From contig JAGQKQ010000069.1 in assembly GCA_020430005.1 (NCBI GenBank), forward strand, positions 1 to 8,738: DNA of 8,738 nucleotides, given 5' to 3'. The translations under genes were made by a program, and so were the position numbers. The DNA is from Candidatus Omnitrophota bacterium. GTDB lineage: Bacteria > Omnitrophota > Gorgyraeia > Zapsychrales > Zapsychraceae. Under the pieces are notes generated by a model. That model worked only from the letters and a program-made list of their open reading frames with translations. It was not told the origin of the DNA and did no database searches. Positions 1 to 6,348 of the stretch are shown here, in pieces (the stretch's first letter is position 1; each line of letters opens with the position of its first letter).

Positions 1-2
1 TG

Positions 3-2045
3 GGTAATGAAAGTGCCAAATCATCGGCCTTATCAATCACAACATTAAAAGTTCCCGATACAACAGCGCCAAGTATTCCGCAAGGATTGGAAGCGGACAA
101 TATTGCACAGACATCAATGGAAATGGCATGGGCGGCATCGAGTGATGATACCGGTGTGACCGGTTATAAGGTATTCCGTGATGGTACTCAAATCGCGACC
201 GTGACAACAACAAGTTTCAGTGATTCCTCATTGTCACCGGAAACAACGTACAGTTATCAAGTCTCCGCGTTTGATGAAGCGGGTAACGAAAGTGCCAAAT
301 CATCGGCAATTTCGGTGACAACATTAGAAGTGCCGGATACAACACCACCGAGCGTTCCGCAGGAATTGTCAGCGGATAATATTACACAAACATCCGCACG
401 GTTAACTTGGGAGCCTTCGACAGACAATGAAAGTTTTGGTGGATATAAGGTGTTCCGTGATGGAGAATTGATCGGTACTGTAGAGAATCCATTGTTTAAT
501 GATTTCTCATTATCACCGGGAACAACTTACAGTTATCAAGTTTCCGCGTTTGACACAAGTAATAATGGAAGCGCGAAATCAGTTGCCTTAGCAGTAACAA
601 CTTTAGAAGAAGATATTAATGAGGCTCCTGTCTTAGAAGATATGAGTCAGAAAATTATTCATGAAGGAGAGTTTATAAGCTTCATTATTTCAGCTATTGA
701 TCCTGATAACGATCCATTAGTCTTAACGGTTACATTAGAAGGCGGTGCGCCGTTATCTTCTATTGGGGCAGAATTTATCGATCATGGTGATGGAACAGGG
801 ACATTTAGTTGGACACCAAGTTTTGACCAGGGCGATCTGGAATATGAATTAGAGCTTTCCGTAAGTGATGGAGAGTTATCGGATGCGGGCTCTATGGTCA
901 TCGCGGTTATGGATGTGGATATCGAGGCTCCGGCAGTCCCGCAAGGATTAAGAGTAGATGATGTTACACAGACAACGGCAGATATAGGATGGATCGCTTC
1001 AACAGATAATATTGCCGTAACAGGCTACAAAGTATTCCGTGACGGTGATCATATCGCGACAGTAGAAACGCCAAGTTTTAGTGATGCATCGTTAGCGGCA
1101 AATACAACATATAGTTATCAAGTATCGGCCTTTGATGCGGAAGGTAGCGAGAGTGACAAAACGGCCGCGTTGTCGGTAACGACATTGAAAGAGCCCGACA
1201 CAATTCCACCAAGCATTCCGCAGGGATTAGAAGCGGATAATATTACGCAGCTTTCTGCACGATTAACCTGGGAACCTTCGACAGATAACGAAAGTTTTGG
1301 TGGCTATAAAGTATTCCGCGATGGAGTTTTGATTGGTACCGTAGAGAATCCATTGTTTAATGACTTTTCATTATCACCGGGAACAACCTACAGTTATCAA
1401 GTTTCCGCGTTTGATGTCAGCAATAACGAAAGTGCCAAATCATCGGCGATATCGGTCACAACATTAAAAGCTCCTGATATTACACCGCCAAGTATCCCGC
1501 AAGGATTAGAAGCGGACAATATCACACCAGCCTCGGTAGAGTTGGCGTGGGTGGCATCGACAGATGATGAAGGTGTCACAGGCTACAAAGTATTCCGTGA
1601 TGGCGATCATATCGCAACGGTCGAAACGCCGGCTTTCGGTGACTCTTCACTGTCACCGGAAACAACCTATAGTTATCAAGTCTCCGCGTTTGATGAAGCG
1701 GGTAATGAAAGCAGTAAATCAGCGGCATTATCAGTGACAACTTTAAAGGTGCCTGATATAGCATCACCAAGCGTTCCGCAGGGACTACAAGCCGGTACGA
1801 TTACAGAAACGACGGCAACATTATCGTGGGAAGCTTCTTCTGATAATGTGGGTGTCACCGGTTACAAAGTTTTTAGAAATGGAAGTGTAGTGGCTACCAT
1901 AACAGGTACTAGTTATGCAGATCAATCGTTAGAACCGGATACAACATATATGTATCAGGTCTCGGCTTTTGATGCGGAAAATAATGAAAGTGCCAAATCA
2001 TTAAGTATAGAAATTAAAACACTACCATTAGAAGAAGATCTTCCA
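3..2045 (+). repeat. Tandem fibronectin type III repeats, 279-nt period (1 partial + 6 full)
   Basis: Full units start at 69, 348, 930, 1209, 1488 and 1767, each beginning with a P-S-(I/V)-P-Q linker. Each unit is 93 codons. The spacing is exactly 279 nt except across 348 to 930, which is 582 nt (279 + 303) because another module is inserted. Each unit shows the FN3 signatures: W near strand B, GYKVFRDG, TTYSYQVSAFD and a final VTTL before the linker. Two subtypes are visible. One reads VTGYKVFRDG (units at 69, 930, 1488, 1767). The other reads FGGYKVFRDG with the motif VENPLFNDFSLSPG (units at 348 and 1209). DNA similarity between units is high, pointing to recent internal duplication or gene conversion. 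Confidence 0.95.
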
Positions 2046-2855
2046 TGTGAAGAGGTTATTGGAGAAGGAAACTTTAATGGATGTTATTATAACAACGAAG
2101 ATTTGACAGACTTAAGAGTAGAACGCGTCGATGAGAAGATTAACTTTGACTGGGGATATGGACGTCCGCATCCTGATGTCAGTTCAAGTCGATTCTCTGT
2201 TTCGTGGACCGGGCGTTTCCTTTTTGAAGATGGCTCCTACACGTTTGATATCGATGTTAATGACGGTATCCGTTTATACATTGATGGAGAACTTATTTTG
2301 AACAAGTGGGAAAGACAGCGATATACACAACATTATATGGTTGTTAAAAAGATGACGCCAGGGCATCATGTCATAAAGGTAGAGTACTACGACTATGTAT
2401 CATCGGCCGTTGCAAAAGTTGACTGGATGAAAAGTTCTGATCCGGAAAATGAAAAATTAATGGTCGATAATGCTGACGACGAGTTTAGTGTGACAGGTTT
2501 TTGGTCTAAAGGAACATATTATAAAGGATACATCGGCAGCAATTACAGTTACAATGCGGCTGGTTACGGAAATGATGTGGCGAAATGGGATTTGTCTGTT
2601 GTTAAGTCAGGGAAATATCAGGTTTTTGCCAGCTGGGCCGGACGTAAGAACCATGCGACAAATGCGAAATATGAAATCTTCAATATGGGAAGTATACAGC
2701 ATCCGCCGGCCGTGAACCAGCAAGAATCACCTGCGGGACAGTGGTACAGTCTTGGTGTGTACGATTTTACAACCGGACCTGTTATTGTAACGTTGTCGGA
2801 TGATGCTAATGGATATGTTGTGGCTGACGCGATTAAGTTAGTTCCGATAGAATAA
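3..2855 (+). CDS. Large modular surface/secreted protein: FN3 repeats, cadherin-like module, PA14, golvesin-type C-terminus (5' partial)
   Basis: The frame is open from the first complete codon at 3 to the TAA at 2853-2855, so the start and any signal peptide lie left of the window. An apparent start at 87 is only a TTG leucine codon inside a repeat. Visible modules in order are: the tail of one FN3 repeat (3-68), two full FN3 repeats (69-626), a cadherin/Ig-like module (about 618-929), four more FN3 repeats (930-2045), PA14 (about 2067-2445) and a golvesin/Xly-like domain (about 2445-2852). FN3 and PA14 modules are typical of extracellular adhesins or carbohydrate-active proteins, so a role in binding polysaccharide or neighbouring cells is inferred; no catalytic domain is visible. 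The only two cysteines flank the PA14 start (codons 2046 and 2082). The C-terminus ends directly after the golvesin domain, with no LPXTG, PEP-CTERM or transmembrane anchor seen. Domain calls are firm; the biological role is unknown. Confidence 0.93.
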   Translation, partial: GNESAKSSALSITTLKVPDTTAPSIPQGLEADNIAQTSMEMAWAASSDDTGVTGYKVFRDGTQIATVTTTSFSDSSLSPETTYSYQVSAFDEAGNESAKSSAISVTTLEVPDTTPPSVPQELSADNITQTSARLTWEPSTDNESFGGYKVFRDGELIGTVENPLFNDFSLSPGTTYSYQVSAFDTSNNGSAKSVALAVTTLEEDINEAPVLEDMSQKIIHEGEFISFIISAIDPDNDPLVLTVTLEGGAPLSSIGAEFIDHGDGTGTFSWTPSFDQGDLEYELELSVSDGELSDAGSMVIAVMDVDIEAPAVPQGLRVDDVTQTTADIGWIASTDNIAVTGYKVFRDGDHIATVETPSFSDASLAANTTYSYQVSAFDAEGSESDKTAALSVTTLKEPDTIPPSIPQGLEADNITQLSARLTWEPSTDNESFGGYKVFRDGVLIGTVENPLFNDFSLSPGTTYSYQVSAFDVSNNESAKSSAISVTTLKAPDITPPSIPQGLEADNITPASVELAWVASTDDEGVTGYKVFRDGDHIATVETPAFGDSSLSPETTYSYQVSAFDEAGNESSKSAALSVTTLKVPDIASPSVPQGLQAGTITETTATLSWEASSDNVGVTGYKVFRNGSVVATITGTSYADQSLEPDTTYMYQVSAFDAENNESAKSLSIEIKTLPLEEDLPCEEVIGEGNFNGCYYNNEDLTDLRVERVDEKINFDWGYGRPHPDVSSSRFSVSWTGRFLFEDGSYTFDIDVNDGIRLYIDGELILNKWERQRYTQHYMVVKKMTPGHHVIKVEYYDYVSSAVAKVDWMKSSDPENEKLMVDNADDEFSVTGFWSKGTYYKGYIGSNYSYNAAGYGNDVAKWDLSVVKSGKYQVFASWAGRKNHATNAKYEIFNMGSIQHPPAVNQQESPAGQWYSLGVYDFTTGPVIVTLSDDANGYVVADAIKLVPIE
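618..929 (+). other. Cadherin-like / Ig-like module inserted between FN3 units
   Basis: This part of the surface protein begins NEAPVLEDMSQKIIHEGE and continues SAIDPDNDPLVLTV, ending in ELSVSDGELSDAGS before the next FN3 linker. The N-(x)-AP-V-L start, the E-G-E strand and the A-x-D-P-D-x-D-P-L motif are typical of bacterial cadherin-like/dystroglycan-type or He_PIG-like domains, which often bind calcium. The module adds exactly 101 codons and is placed cleanly at an FN3 boundary. Family assignment between cadherin-like and He_PIG is uncertain from sequence alone. Confidence 0.75.
2067..2445 (+). other. PA14 domain
   Basis: This segment of the surface protein reads F-N-G-C-Y-Y-N-N, then FDWGYGRPHP, then SVSWTGRFLFEDGSYTF, then a core of DVNDGIRLYIDGELILNKW and finally HHVIKVEYYDY. 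The pattern S-x-x-W-x-G followed by D-x-x-D-G-I-R-(x)3-D-G and a (H)xIxVEYY strand is the PA14 beta-barrel signature. PA14 domains usually bind carbohydrate, as in glycosidases, adhesins and toxins. Two cysteines, at codons 2046 and 2082, could form a disulfide at its N-terminal edge. Confidence 0.88.
2445..2852 (+). other. Golvesin/Xly-like C-terminal domain
   Basis: The last ~136 residues of the surface protein contain the hallmarks of the golvesin C-terminal/Xly carbohydrate-binding-like family. These are V-D-N-x-D-x-x-F-S-V-T-G-x-W near 2463-2505, YIGSNYSYNA, KYQVFASWAG followed by ATNAKY, then VNQQ, GQWYSLGVYDF and a terminal G-Y-V-V-A-D-A-I-K-L-V-P. The ending GYVVADAIKLVP is especially diagnostic. 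In other proteins this domain sits at the C-terminus of secreted hydrolases and surface proteins and is thought to bind polysaccharide. Confidence 0.85.
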
Positions 2856-2884
2856 GACAGAAAATTATTAATTTTAGGTTATTT

Positions 2885-2916
2885 AACAGCCAATGGTCGA
2901 AAGGCCATTGGCTGTT
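2885..2916 (+). terminator. Hairpin terminator after the surface-protein gene
   Basis: A perfect 12-bp stem (2885-2896 pairing with 2905-2916, arm AACAGCCAATGG) closes an 8-nt loop, 30 nt after the stop codon. The 3' side is only moderately T-rich (TTT, then ACG, then TTT), so termination may be incomplete. It lies between two rightward genes and upstream of the candidate promoter of the next gene. Confidence 0.75.
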
Positions 2917-2926
2917 TACGTTTAAG

Positions 2927-2954
2927 TTGCGTTTTTCCAAAGGTCGTGTATGAT
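2927..2954 (+). promoter_or_regulatory. Candidate sigma70-type promoter for the SlyD-like gene
   Basis: A TATGAT -10 element at 2949-2954 (5/6 match) is preceded by TTGCGT at 2927-2932 (3/6) with a 16-nt spacer. It lies between the upstream terminator hairpin and the gene, which starts 49 nt further on. The weak -35 makes this tentative. Confidence 0.4.
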
Positions 2955-3003
2955 GAAGCCTGAATTGTATTTCTTAACAATAGGGAAACTGGAAGGGTAA
3001 ATT

Positions 3004-3486
3004 ATGAAAATCGAAGAAAAAAAGGTTGTGACGTTTCACTACACGTTAAAAAATCCACAGGGGGATTTGCTGGATACATCTGATGGCGGAGAGCCGTTGG
3101 CTTATATTCATGGTATGAGAAATATTATTGCAGGTTTGGAAGCGGCTTTGGAAGGAAAAGAAGCGGGAGAAAAGTTATCGGTCACCATCCACCCACAAGA
3201 TGCTTACGGAATGATGGATGAAGAATTGATTAAAGCGGTTCCCTTGAGCCAATTTCCGGAGAAAGATGCCGTTAAACCGGGAGCTCAGTTTCAGTTAAGT
3301 TCAGGCACAGAAGTTCGTATTGCCACGGTCGTTAAGGTAGAAAATGAAGAAGTGACAATTGATTTAAATCATCCATTGGCCGGCCAGACATTATGTTTTG
3401 ATGTGGAGATTGTCGGTGTTCGCGATGCGGCCCAAGAGGAGCTGGATCACGGTCATGTCCATGGTCCGGGCGGGCATCACCATTAA
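3004..3486 (+). CDS. slyD: FKBP-type peptidyl-prolyl cis-trans isomerase, SlyD type
   Basis: This 160-residue protein is predicted to catalyse proline isomerisation and act as a folding chaperone in the cytoplasm; no signal peptide is seen. The FKBP half is visible as VVTFHYTLKN near residue 8, then DTSDGGEPLAYIHG (24-37) and IIAGLEAALEGKEAGEK (41-57). The insert-in-flap chaperone domain spans about 71-122, and the chain returns to the FKBP fold with the typical D-x-N-H-P-L-A-G-x-T-L-x-F-x-V-x-I motif (120-136). The short tail carries six histidines (149, 151, 153, 158-160), consistent with the nickel/zinc-binding tail of SlyD, although it lacks the cysteines of the E. coli tail. ATG at 3004 follows GGAAGG (2991-2996) at a good distance. 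It probably forms its own transcription unit, although no clear terminator separates it from rmuC. Confidence 0.93.
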   Translation: MKIEEKKVVTFHYTLKNPQGDLLDTSDGGEPLAYIHGMRNIIAGLEAALEGKEAGEKLSVTIHPQDAYGMMDEELIKAVPLSQFPEKDAVKPGAQFQLSSGTEVRIATVVKVENEEVTIDLNHPLAGQTLCFDVEIVGVRDAAQEELDHGHVHGPGGHHH

Positions 3487-3503
3487 TCGTGTATAGCTAT
3501 CCA

Positions 3504-3532
3504 TTGCTATTTCTCCAAAACTTGGTTAAAAT
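3504..3532 (+). promoter_or_regulatory. Candidate sigma70-type promoter for the rmuC-pgeF-cutA-tlpA-like group
   Basis: TTGCTA at 3504-3509 (4/6 match) and TAAAAT at 3527-3532 (5/6) are separated by 17 nt. This lies in the 91-nt gap between the SlyD-type gene and rmuC, with the rmuC start 45 nt downstream. A small 5-bp inverted repeat (3493-3497 with 3506-3510) overlaps the -35 element and is too weak to be called a terminator. Confidence 0.5.
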
Positions 3533-3577
3533 AGAACCCGTAACCTAAATCTTCCACGGTGTCTTCAAGGAGAGTAT

Positions 3578-4789
3578 ATGCTGCTTGCCCTTATTATTTT
3601 ATCGATTTTGAATCTTTTTTTCCTGCTAACCATTGCCTTGCGACAGTCTTCCCAAAATAAAGGCCACGAAAAACTGGAATATATGATCCGTGAAGAGGTA
3701 ACGGCCAATCGTAAGGAACTAACCGATAGTTTACGTTCATTTACCGACCAGCTTTTAAAATTAACCCAGATGAATGAGCAGAAGCTGGAAAAAGTTCGTG
3801 ATGTCGTCGAGAATAATCTAAAATCTCTCCAGGAAGATAATAGTCAAAAATTGGAAAAGATGCGGGAAACCGTTGATGAAAAACTTCACTCAACCTTGGA
3901 AAAACGTTTGGGAGAGTCCTTTAAAGTCGTCAGTGAACGGCTGGAAAAGGTTCATCAAGGTCTTGGAGAAATGCAGAATCTGGCTTCAGGTGTGGGCGAT
4001 TTGAAAAAAGTTCTTACCAATGTTAAAACCCGGGGCACATGGGGAGAAATCCAGTTAGGAAATCTATTGGAACAGGTTTTAACGCCGGATCAATACGCCA
4101 CGAATATTCCGACTAAACAAGGAAGCCGGGACCCGGTCGAATTTGCTGTTAAACTTCCTGGGAGGGATAGCCAGACCGTTTATATTCCGATTGATGCGAA
4201 GTTTCCCAAAGAAGATTACGAACGTCTGCAGGCAGCCCAGGAAAGTGGAGACGCTAATTTGGTTGAAGATTCTCTAAAGGCGATTGAGCGGCGTATTAAA
4301 GATGAGGCGAAGAAAATCCGGGAAAAATATATCGACCCGCCGCACACAACAGACTTCGCTATTCTTTATCTTCCTACCGAAGGGCTTTATGCGGAAGTAT
4401 TAAGACGTCCCGGGTTGAGTGATTTTCTGCAAAGAGAATGCCGGGTTACGGTGGCCGGTCCGACGACAATTTCAGCTGTTCTTAATTCTTTACAAATGGG
4501 ATTCCGTACGATCGCCGTTGAAAAAAGGGCTAGTGAAGTATGGAATCTTTTAGGAACGGTTAAAAAAGAATTTGGCAAGTTTGGGGATATCCTTGATAAA
4601 ACGCAGGAAAAATTGCGCAAGGCCAGCGAAGAAATTGAAACAGCCGCCCGTAAATCCCGTACAATTGAACGCAAGTTGAAAAAAGTTCAGGAGCTTCCCA
4701 CACAAAATACTAAAACGGTTTCATTGTTGGAAGATGAAGATGCCATTGATTTGGAATCTGAAGTCATCAAAGACGATGCTCTCTTTTAA
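3578..4789 (+). CDS. rmuC: RmuC family protein (DNA recombination limiting protein)
   Basis: This 403-residue protein matches the RmuC family, linked in E. coli to limiting DNA inversion/recombination at short inverted repeats and predicted to carry a restriction-endonuclease-like nuclease core. Residues 1-21 form a hydrophobic N-terminal anchor. Residues about 30-130 are a charged heptad-rich coiled coil, with recurring K-L-E-K-(V/M)-R motifs near 69-74 and 91-96. The RmuC core follows: TRGTWGEIQL (151-160), VEFAVKLPG (187-195), IDAKFPKEDYERL (205-217, including the D-x-K nuclease-type residues), FAILYLPTEGLYAEV (260-274) and GPTTISAVLNSLQMGFRT (294-311). A second coiled coil and an acidic tail end the protein. 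ATG at 3578 follows AAGGAG (3567-3572) and precedes the membrane segment. The 3' end overlaps the next gene. The family call is firm; the precise cellular role is known only loosely. Confidence 0.94.
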   Translation: MLLALIILSILNLFFLLTIALRQSSQNKGHEKLEYMIREEVTANRKELTDSLRSFTDQLLKLTQMNEQKLEKVRDVVENNLKSLQEDNSQKLEKMRETVDEKLHSTLEKRLGESFKVVSERLEKVHQGLGEMQNLASGVGDLKKVLTNVKTRGTWGEIQLGNLLEQVLTPDQYATNIPTKQGSRDPVEFAVKLPGRDSQTVYIPIDAKFPKEDYERLQAAQESGDANLVEDSLKAIERRIKDEAKKIREKYIDPPHTTDFAILYLPTEGLYAEVLRRPGLSDFLQRECRVTVAGPTTISAVLNSLQMGFRTIAVEKRASEVWNLLGTVKKEFGKFGDILDKTQEKLRKASEEIETAARKSRTIERKLKKVQELPTQNTKTVSLLEDEDAIDLESEVIKDDALF

Positions 4790-5468
4790 TTCTTTCTTTC
4801 CTGACTCAGTTTTAACATTTGTTACGGATCATCAGATCGATTTTTCTTTTTATGAAGGCGGGCTGAGTGTCGAACAACGTTCTTTCTTAAAGAAACATGC
4901 CGGAGAATATCCTGTTATCAATGTCCGGCAGGTACATGGTGGTGATGTTCTTATTGTGAATGATGACATGGTGGCCGGGACATTTTATGAAGCCGACGGT
5001 GTTTTGACAAATAAAACCGATGTGCTTCTTTGCGTCCGAACAGCGGATTGTTTGTCTGTCTTTTTATGTGATCCCATAACAAAGGTGATTGGTGTTGTTC
5101 ATGCCGGGTGGCGCGGAACACAGAAAAATATTATGGGGCATGCTGTTCATCAAATGATAGAGGTATATGGAGCATCACCGGGACACATTAAGGCTGCGTT
5201 CGGGCCCTGCATTTGCGGATCATGCTATGAAGTCGGCACGGAATTCCTGGACTATTTTCCGAGGCATACGCATCAAAAGAACAATAAGGTATGTTTTGAT
5301 TTAGTGGCAGCTAATGAGAGCCAATTAACCGCTGAAGGCGTTCTCACAGAAAATATCCTTAAGAGTTCTGTCTGCACATTTGAACAGACTTCATATTTCT
5401 CCTATCGCAGAGATGGAAAAAATACTGGTAGAATATTGTCGGCGATAATGATAAAATCCAAGCCATGA
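4776..5468 (+). CDS. pgeF: Peptidoglycan editing factor PgeF / YfiH (LACC1, polyphenol-oxidoreductase family)
   Basis: With the start at 4776 this is a 230-residue protein of the YfiH/PgeF/LACC1 family. E. coli YfiH prevents incorporation of L-Ser in place of L-Ala in peptidoglycan, and relatives have purine-nucleoside phosphorylase or adenosine deaminase activity. The metal/active-site triad is present: His54 in RQVHGGDV, Cys92 in VRTADCL and His109 in HAGWRG. Other family motifs are GPCICGSCYEVG (143-154) and the C-terminal TSYFSYRRDGKNTGR. In-frame ATGs at 4734 and 4740 would add 14 or 12 residues and overlap rmuC by 56 or 50 nt; a GGAAG at 4729-4733 could serve 4740. I chose 4776 because the family fold begins about ten residues later and the rmuC overlap is then only 14 nt. 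No clear Shine-Dalgarno precedes 4776, so translational coupling to rmuC is likely. The start is uncertain, the family is not. Confidence 0.92.
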   Translation: MLSFNSFFPDSVLTFVTDHQIDFSFYEGGLSVEQRSFLKKHAGEYPVINVRQVHGGDVLIVNDDMVAGTFYEADGVLTNKTDVLLCVRTADCLSVFLCDPITKVIGVVHAGWRGTQKNIMGHAVHQMIEVYGASPGHIKAAFGPCICGSCYEVGTEFLDYFPRHTHQKNNKVCFDLVAANESQLTAEGVLTENILKSSVCTFEQTSYFSYRRDGKNTGRILSAIMIKSKP

Positions 5469-5782
5469 CACCTTATCAGGTTGTTTTAGTTACAGTCAGT
5501 GATAAAGAAGAAGCTGAGCGGCTGGCCCATACACTTCTGGAGGCCAAATTGGTGGCTTGTGCGAATATTATCGACGGTGTAAATTCCTTTTTTCGCTGGC
5601 AGGGAGCCATTGATCACGCTTCGGAATGTTTAATGGTTTTGAAAACCAAAGTTGATTTGTTTGAAGATTTAAAGAGTGCGATAAAAAGGTCACACAGTTA
5701 TGATGTGCCGGAAATTATCGCGTTACCCATTAATAACGGGAACAAAGATTATTTAGACTGGATTGAAGATTCTCTTCAATAA
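5465..5782 (+). CDS. cutA: Divalent-cation tolerance protein CutA
   Basis: This is a 105-residue protein of the CutA1 family, small trimeric cytoplasmic proteins implicated in copper/divalent-cation tolerance and resembling PII signalling proteins in fold. The family signatures are clear: VVLVTVSDKEEAERLA at the N-terminus, LVACANIIDGVNSFFRWQG (29-47, with the conserved Cys32 and the W-Q-G) and HSYDVPEIIALPI (77-89, matching the usual H-P-Y-E-V-P-E-I-I pattern). Its ATG overlaps the pgeF stop in an ATGA arrangement (4 nt shared), with no good Shine-Dalgarno. Its translation is therefore probably coupled to pgeF. Confidence 0.96.
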   Translation: MTPYQVVLVTVSDKEEAERLAHTLLEAKLVACANIIDGVNSFFRWQGAIDHASECLMVLKTKVDLFEDLKSAIKRSHSYDVPEIIALPINNGNKDYLDWIEDSLQ

Positions 5783-5802
5783 GATATTTCTGGAGGAAAA
5801 CG

Positions 5803-6312
5803 ATGAAAAAAATAATAGTAACAATGTTTGCCGCGGCTGTTATAACAGGCGCGTTATTTTATAGTCAGCCTGCCCATGCGCAGTTTTTTATGATGGAAAA
5901 TCCGTTAATTGGAGAGGCAGCTCCGGATTTTACCAGAACCACAACCAGTGGGGTGCAAAAAAATATGACCGATTTTCGGGATGGTCAGAATGCGATTATT
6001 TTTTACTGGGCTACGTGGTGTCCGCACTGTCGCGAACAATTGAAAGAATTAAATAAGCAGAAGGCGGATTTAGAGGCCAGGGGAGTTAAGCTGATTCTCG
6101 TCGATGTCGGTGAAAACGCGACACAGGTACAGAGTTATTTAAAGAAAAACAAGATTGATATGGAAGTGTTTCTTGATACGGATTCCGCTCTTTCCGATGA
6201 GTATGCTCTCATCGGAGTTCCTTCATTTTTCTTCGTTAACAAAGAAGGGATTGTTTTAGATGTCCTTCATGGTCTTCCCGAAAGTTTGGACGAAGTTTTC
6301 GGGGGCGTGTAA
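5803..6312 (+). CDS. Exported TlpA/ResA-like thioredoxin-fold protein
   Basis: This 169-residue protein is predicted to be exported and to act as a thiol-disulfide oxidoreductase in the envelope. Residues 1-26 form a signal peptide: K-K, a hydrophobic stretch and an A-H-A cleavage site before Gln27. No lipobox cysteine is present. The mature part opens with the AhpC/TSA-Redoxin-like I-G-E-A-A-P-D-F-T motif (36-44). It then has the active site WATWCPHC (Cys73 and Cys76), the strand LILVDVGEN (98-106) and the cis-proline loop GVPSFFFVNKEG (138-149, Pro140). The C-P-H-C active-site dipeptide matches that of DsbA, so an oxidising or isomerase-like role is possible as well as a ResA-like reducing one. 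GGAGG (5792-5796) precedes the ATG. The gene lies only 20 nt after cutA and is the last of the rightward group. Confidence 0.92.
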   Translation: MKKIIVTMFAAAVITGALFYSQPAHAQFFMMENPLIGEAAPDFTRTTTSGVQKNMTDFRDGQNAIIFYWATWCPHCREQLKELNKQKADLEARGVKLILVDVGENATQVQSYLKKNKIDMEVFLDTDSALSDEYALIGVPSFFFVNKEGIVLDVLHGLPESLDEVFGGV

Positions 6313-6317
6313 GTCGT

Positions 6318-6343
6318 GGGGATACGTACTAGTACGTATCCCC
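6318..6343. terminator. Perfect 26-nt palindrome between convergent genes (probable bidirectional terminator)
   Basis: Two 13-nt arms (GGGGATACGTACT and its exact complement) meet with no spacer at 6330/6331. They fill the 36-nt gap between the TAA of the thioredoxin-like gene (6310-6312) and the stop of the leftward foldase gene (6349-6351). The innermost bases (CTAG) would form the loop. The tail is GTTTATC on the rightward side and ACGACTT on the leftward side, so the U-tract is weak, more so for leftward transcription. Position and symmetry support a shared terminator. Confidence 0.65.
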
Positions 6344-6348
6344 GTTTA

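Noticed and set aside
87..89. TTG as the start of the FN3 protein
   Set aside because: The same frame is open to the window edge and encodes the end of another FN3 repeat upstream; this TTG is the leucine of the recurrent Q-G-L linker.
1397..1858. Minus-strand open frames inside the FN3 repeats
   Set aside because: They resemble each other only because the plus-strand repeats do; no ribosome binding sites or domain signatures, so they are shadows of the repeat array.
69..2045. CRISPR array or satellite repeat
   Set aside because: The period is 279 nt, fully in frame, with protein-level conservation of the FN3 fold and no short identical repeat with unique spacers.
3493..3510. Terminator between the SlyD-type gene and rmuC
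   Set aside because: Only a 5-bp AT-rich stem without a T-run; it overlaps a better promoter match.
4387..4674. Minus-strand frame of 95 codons antisense to rmuC
   Set aside because: It lies fully inside the conserved RmuC core and shows no recognisable protein features.
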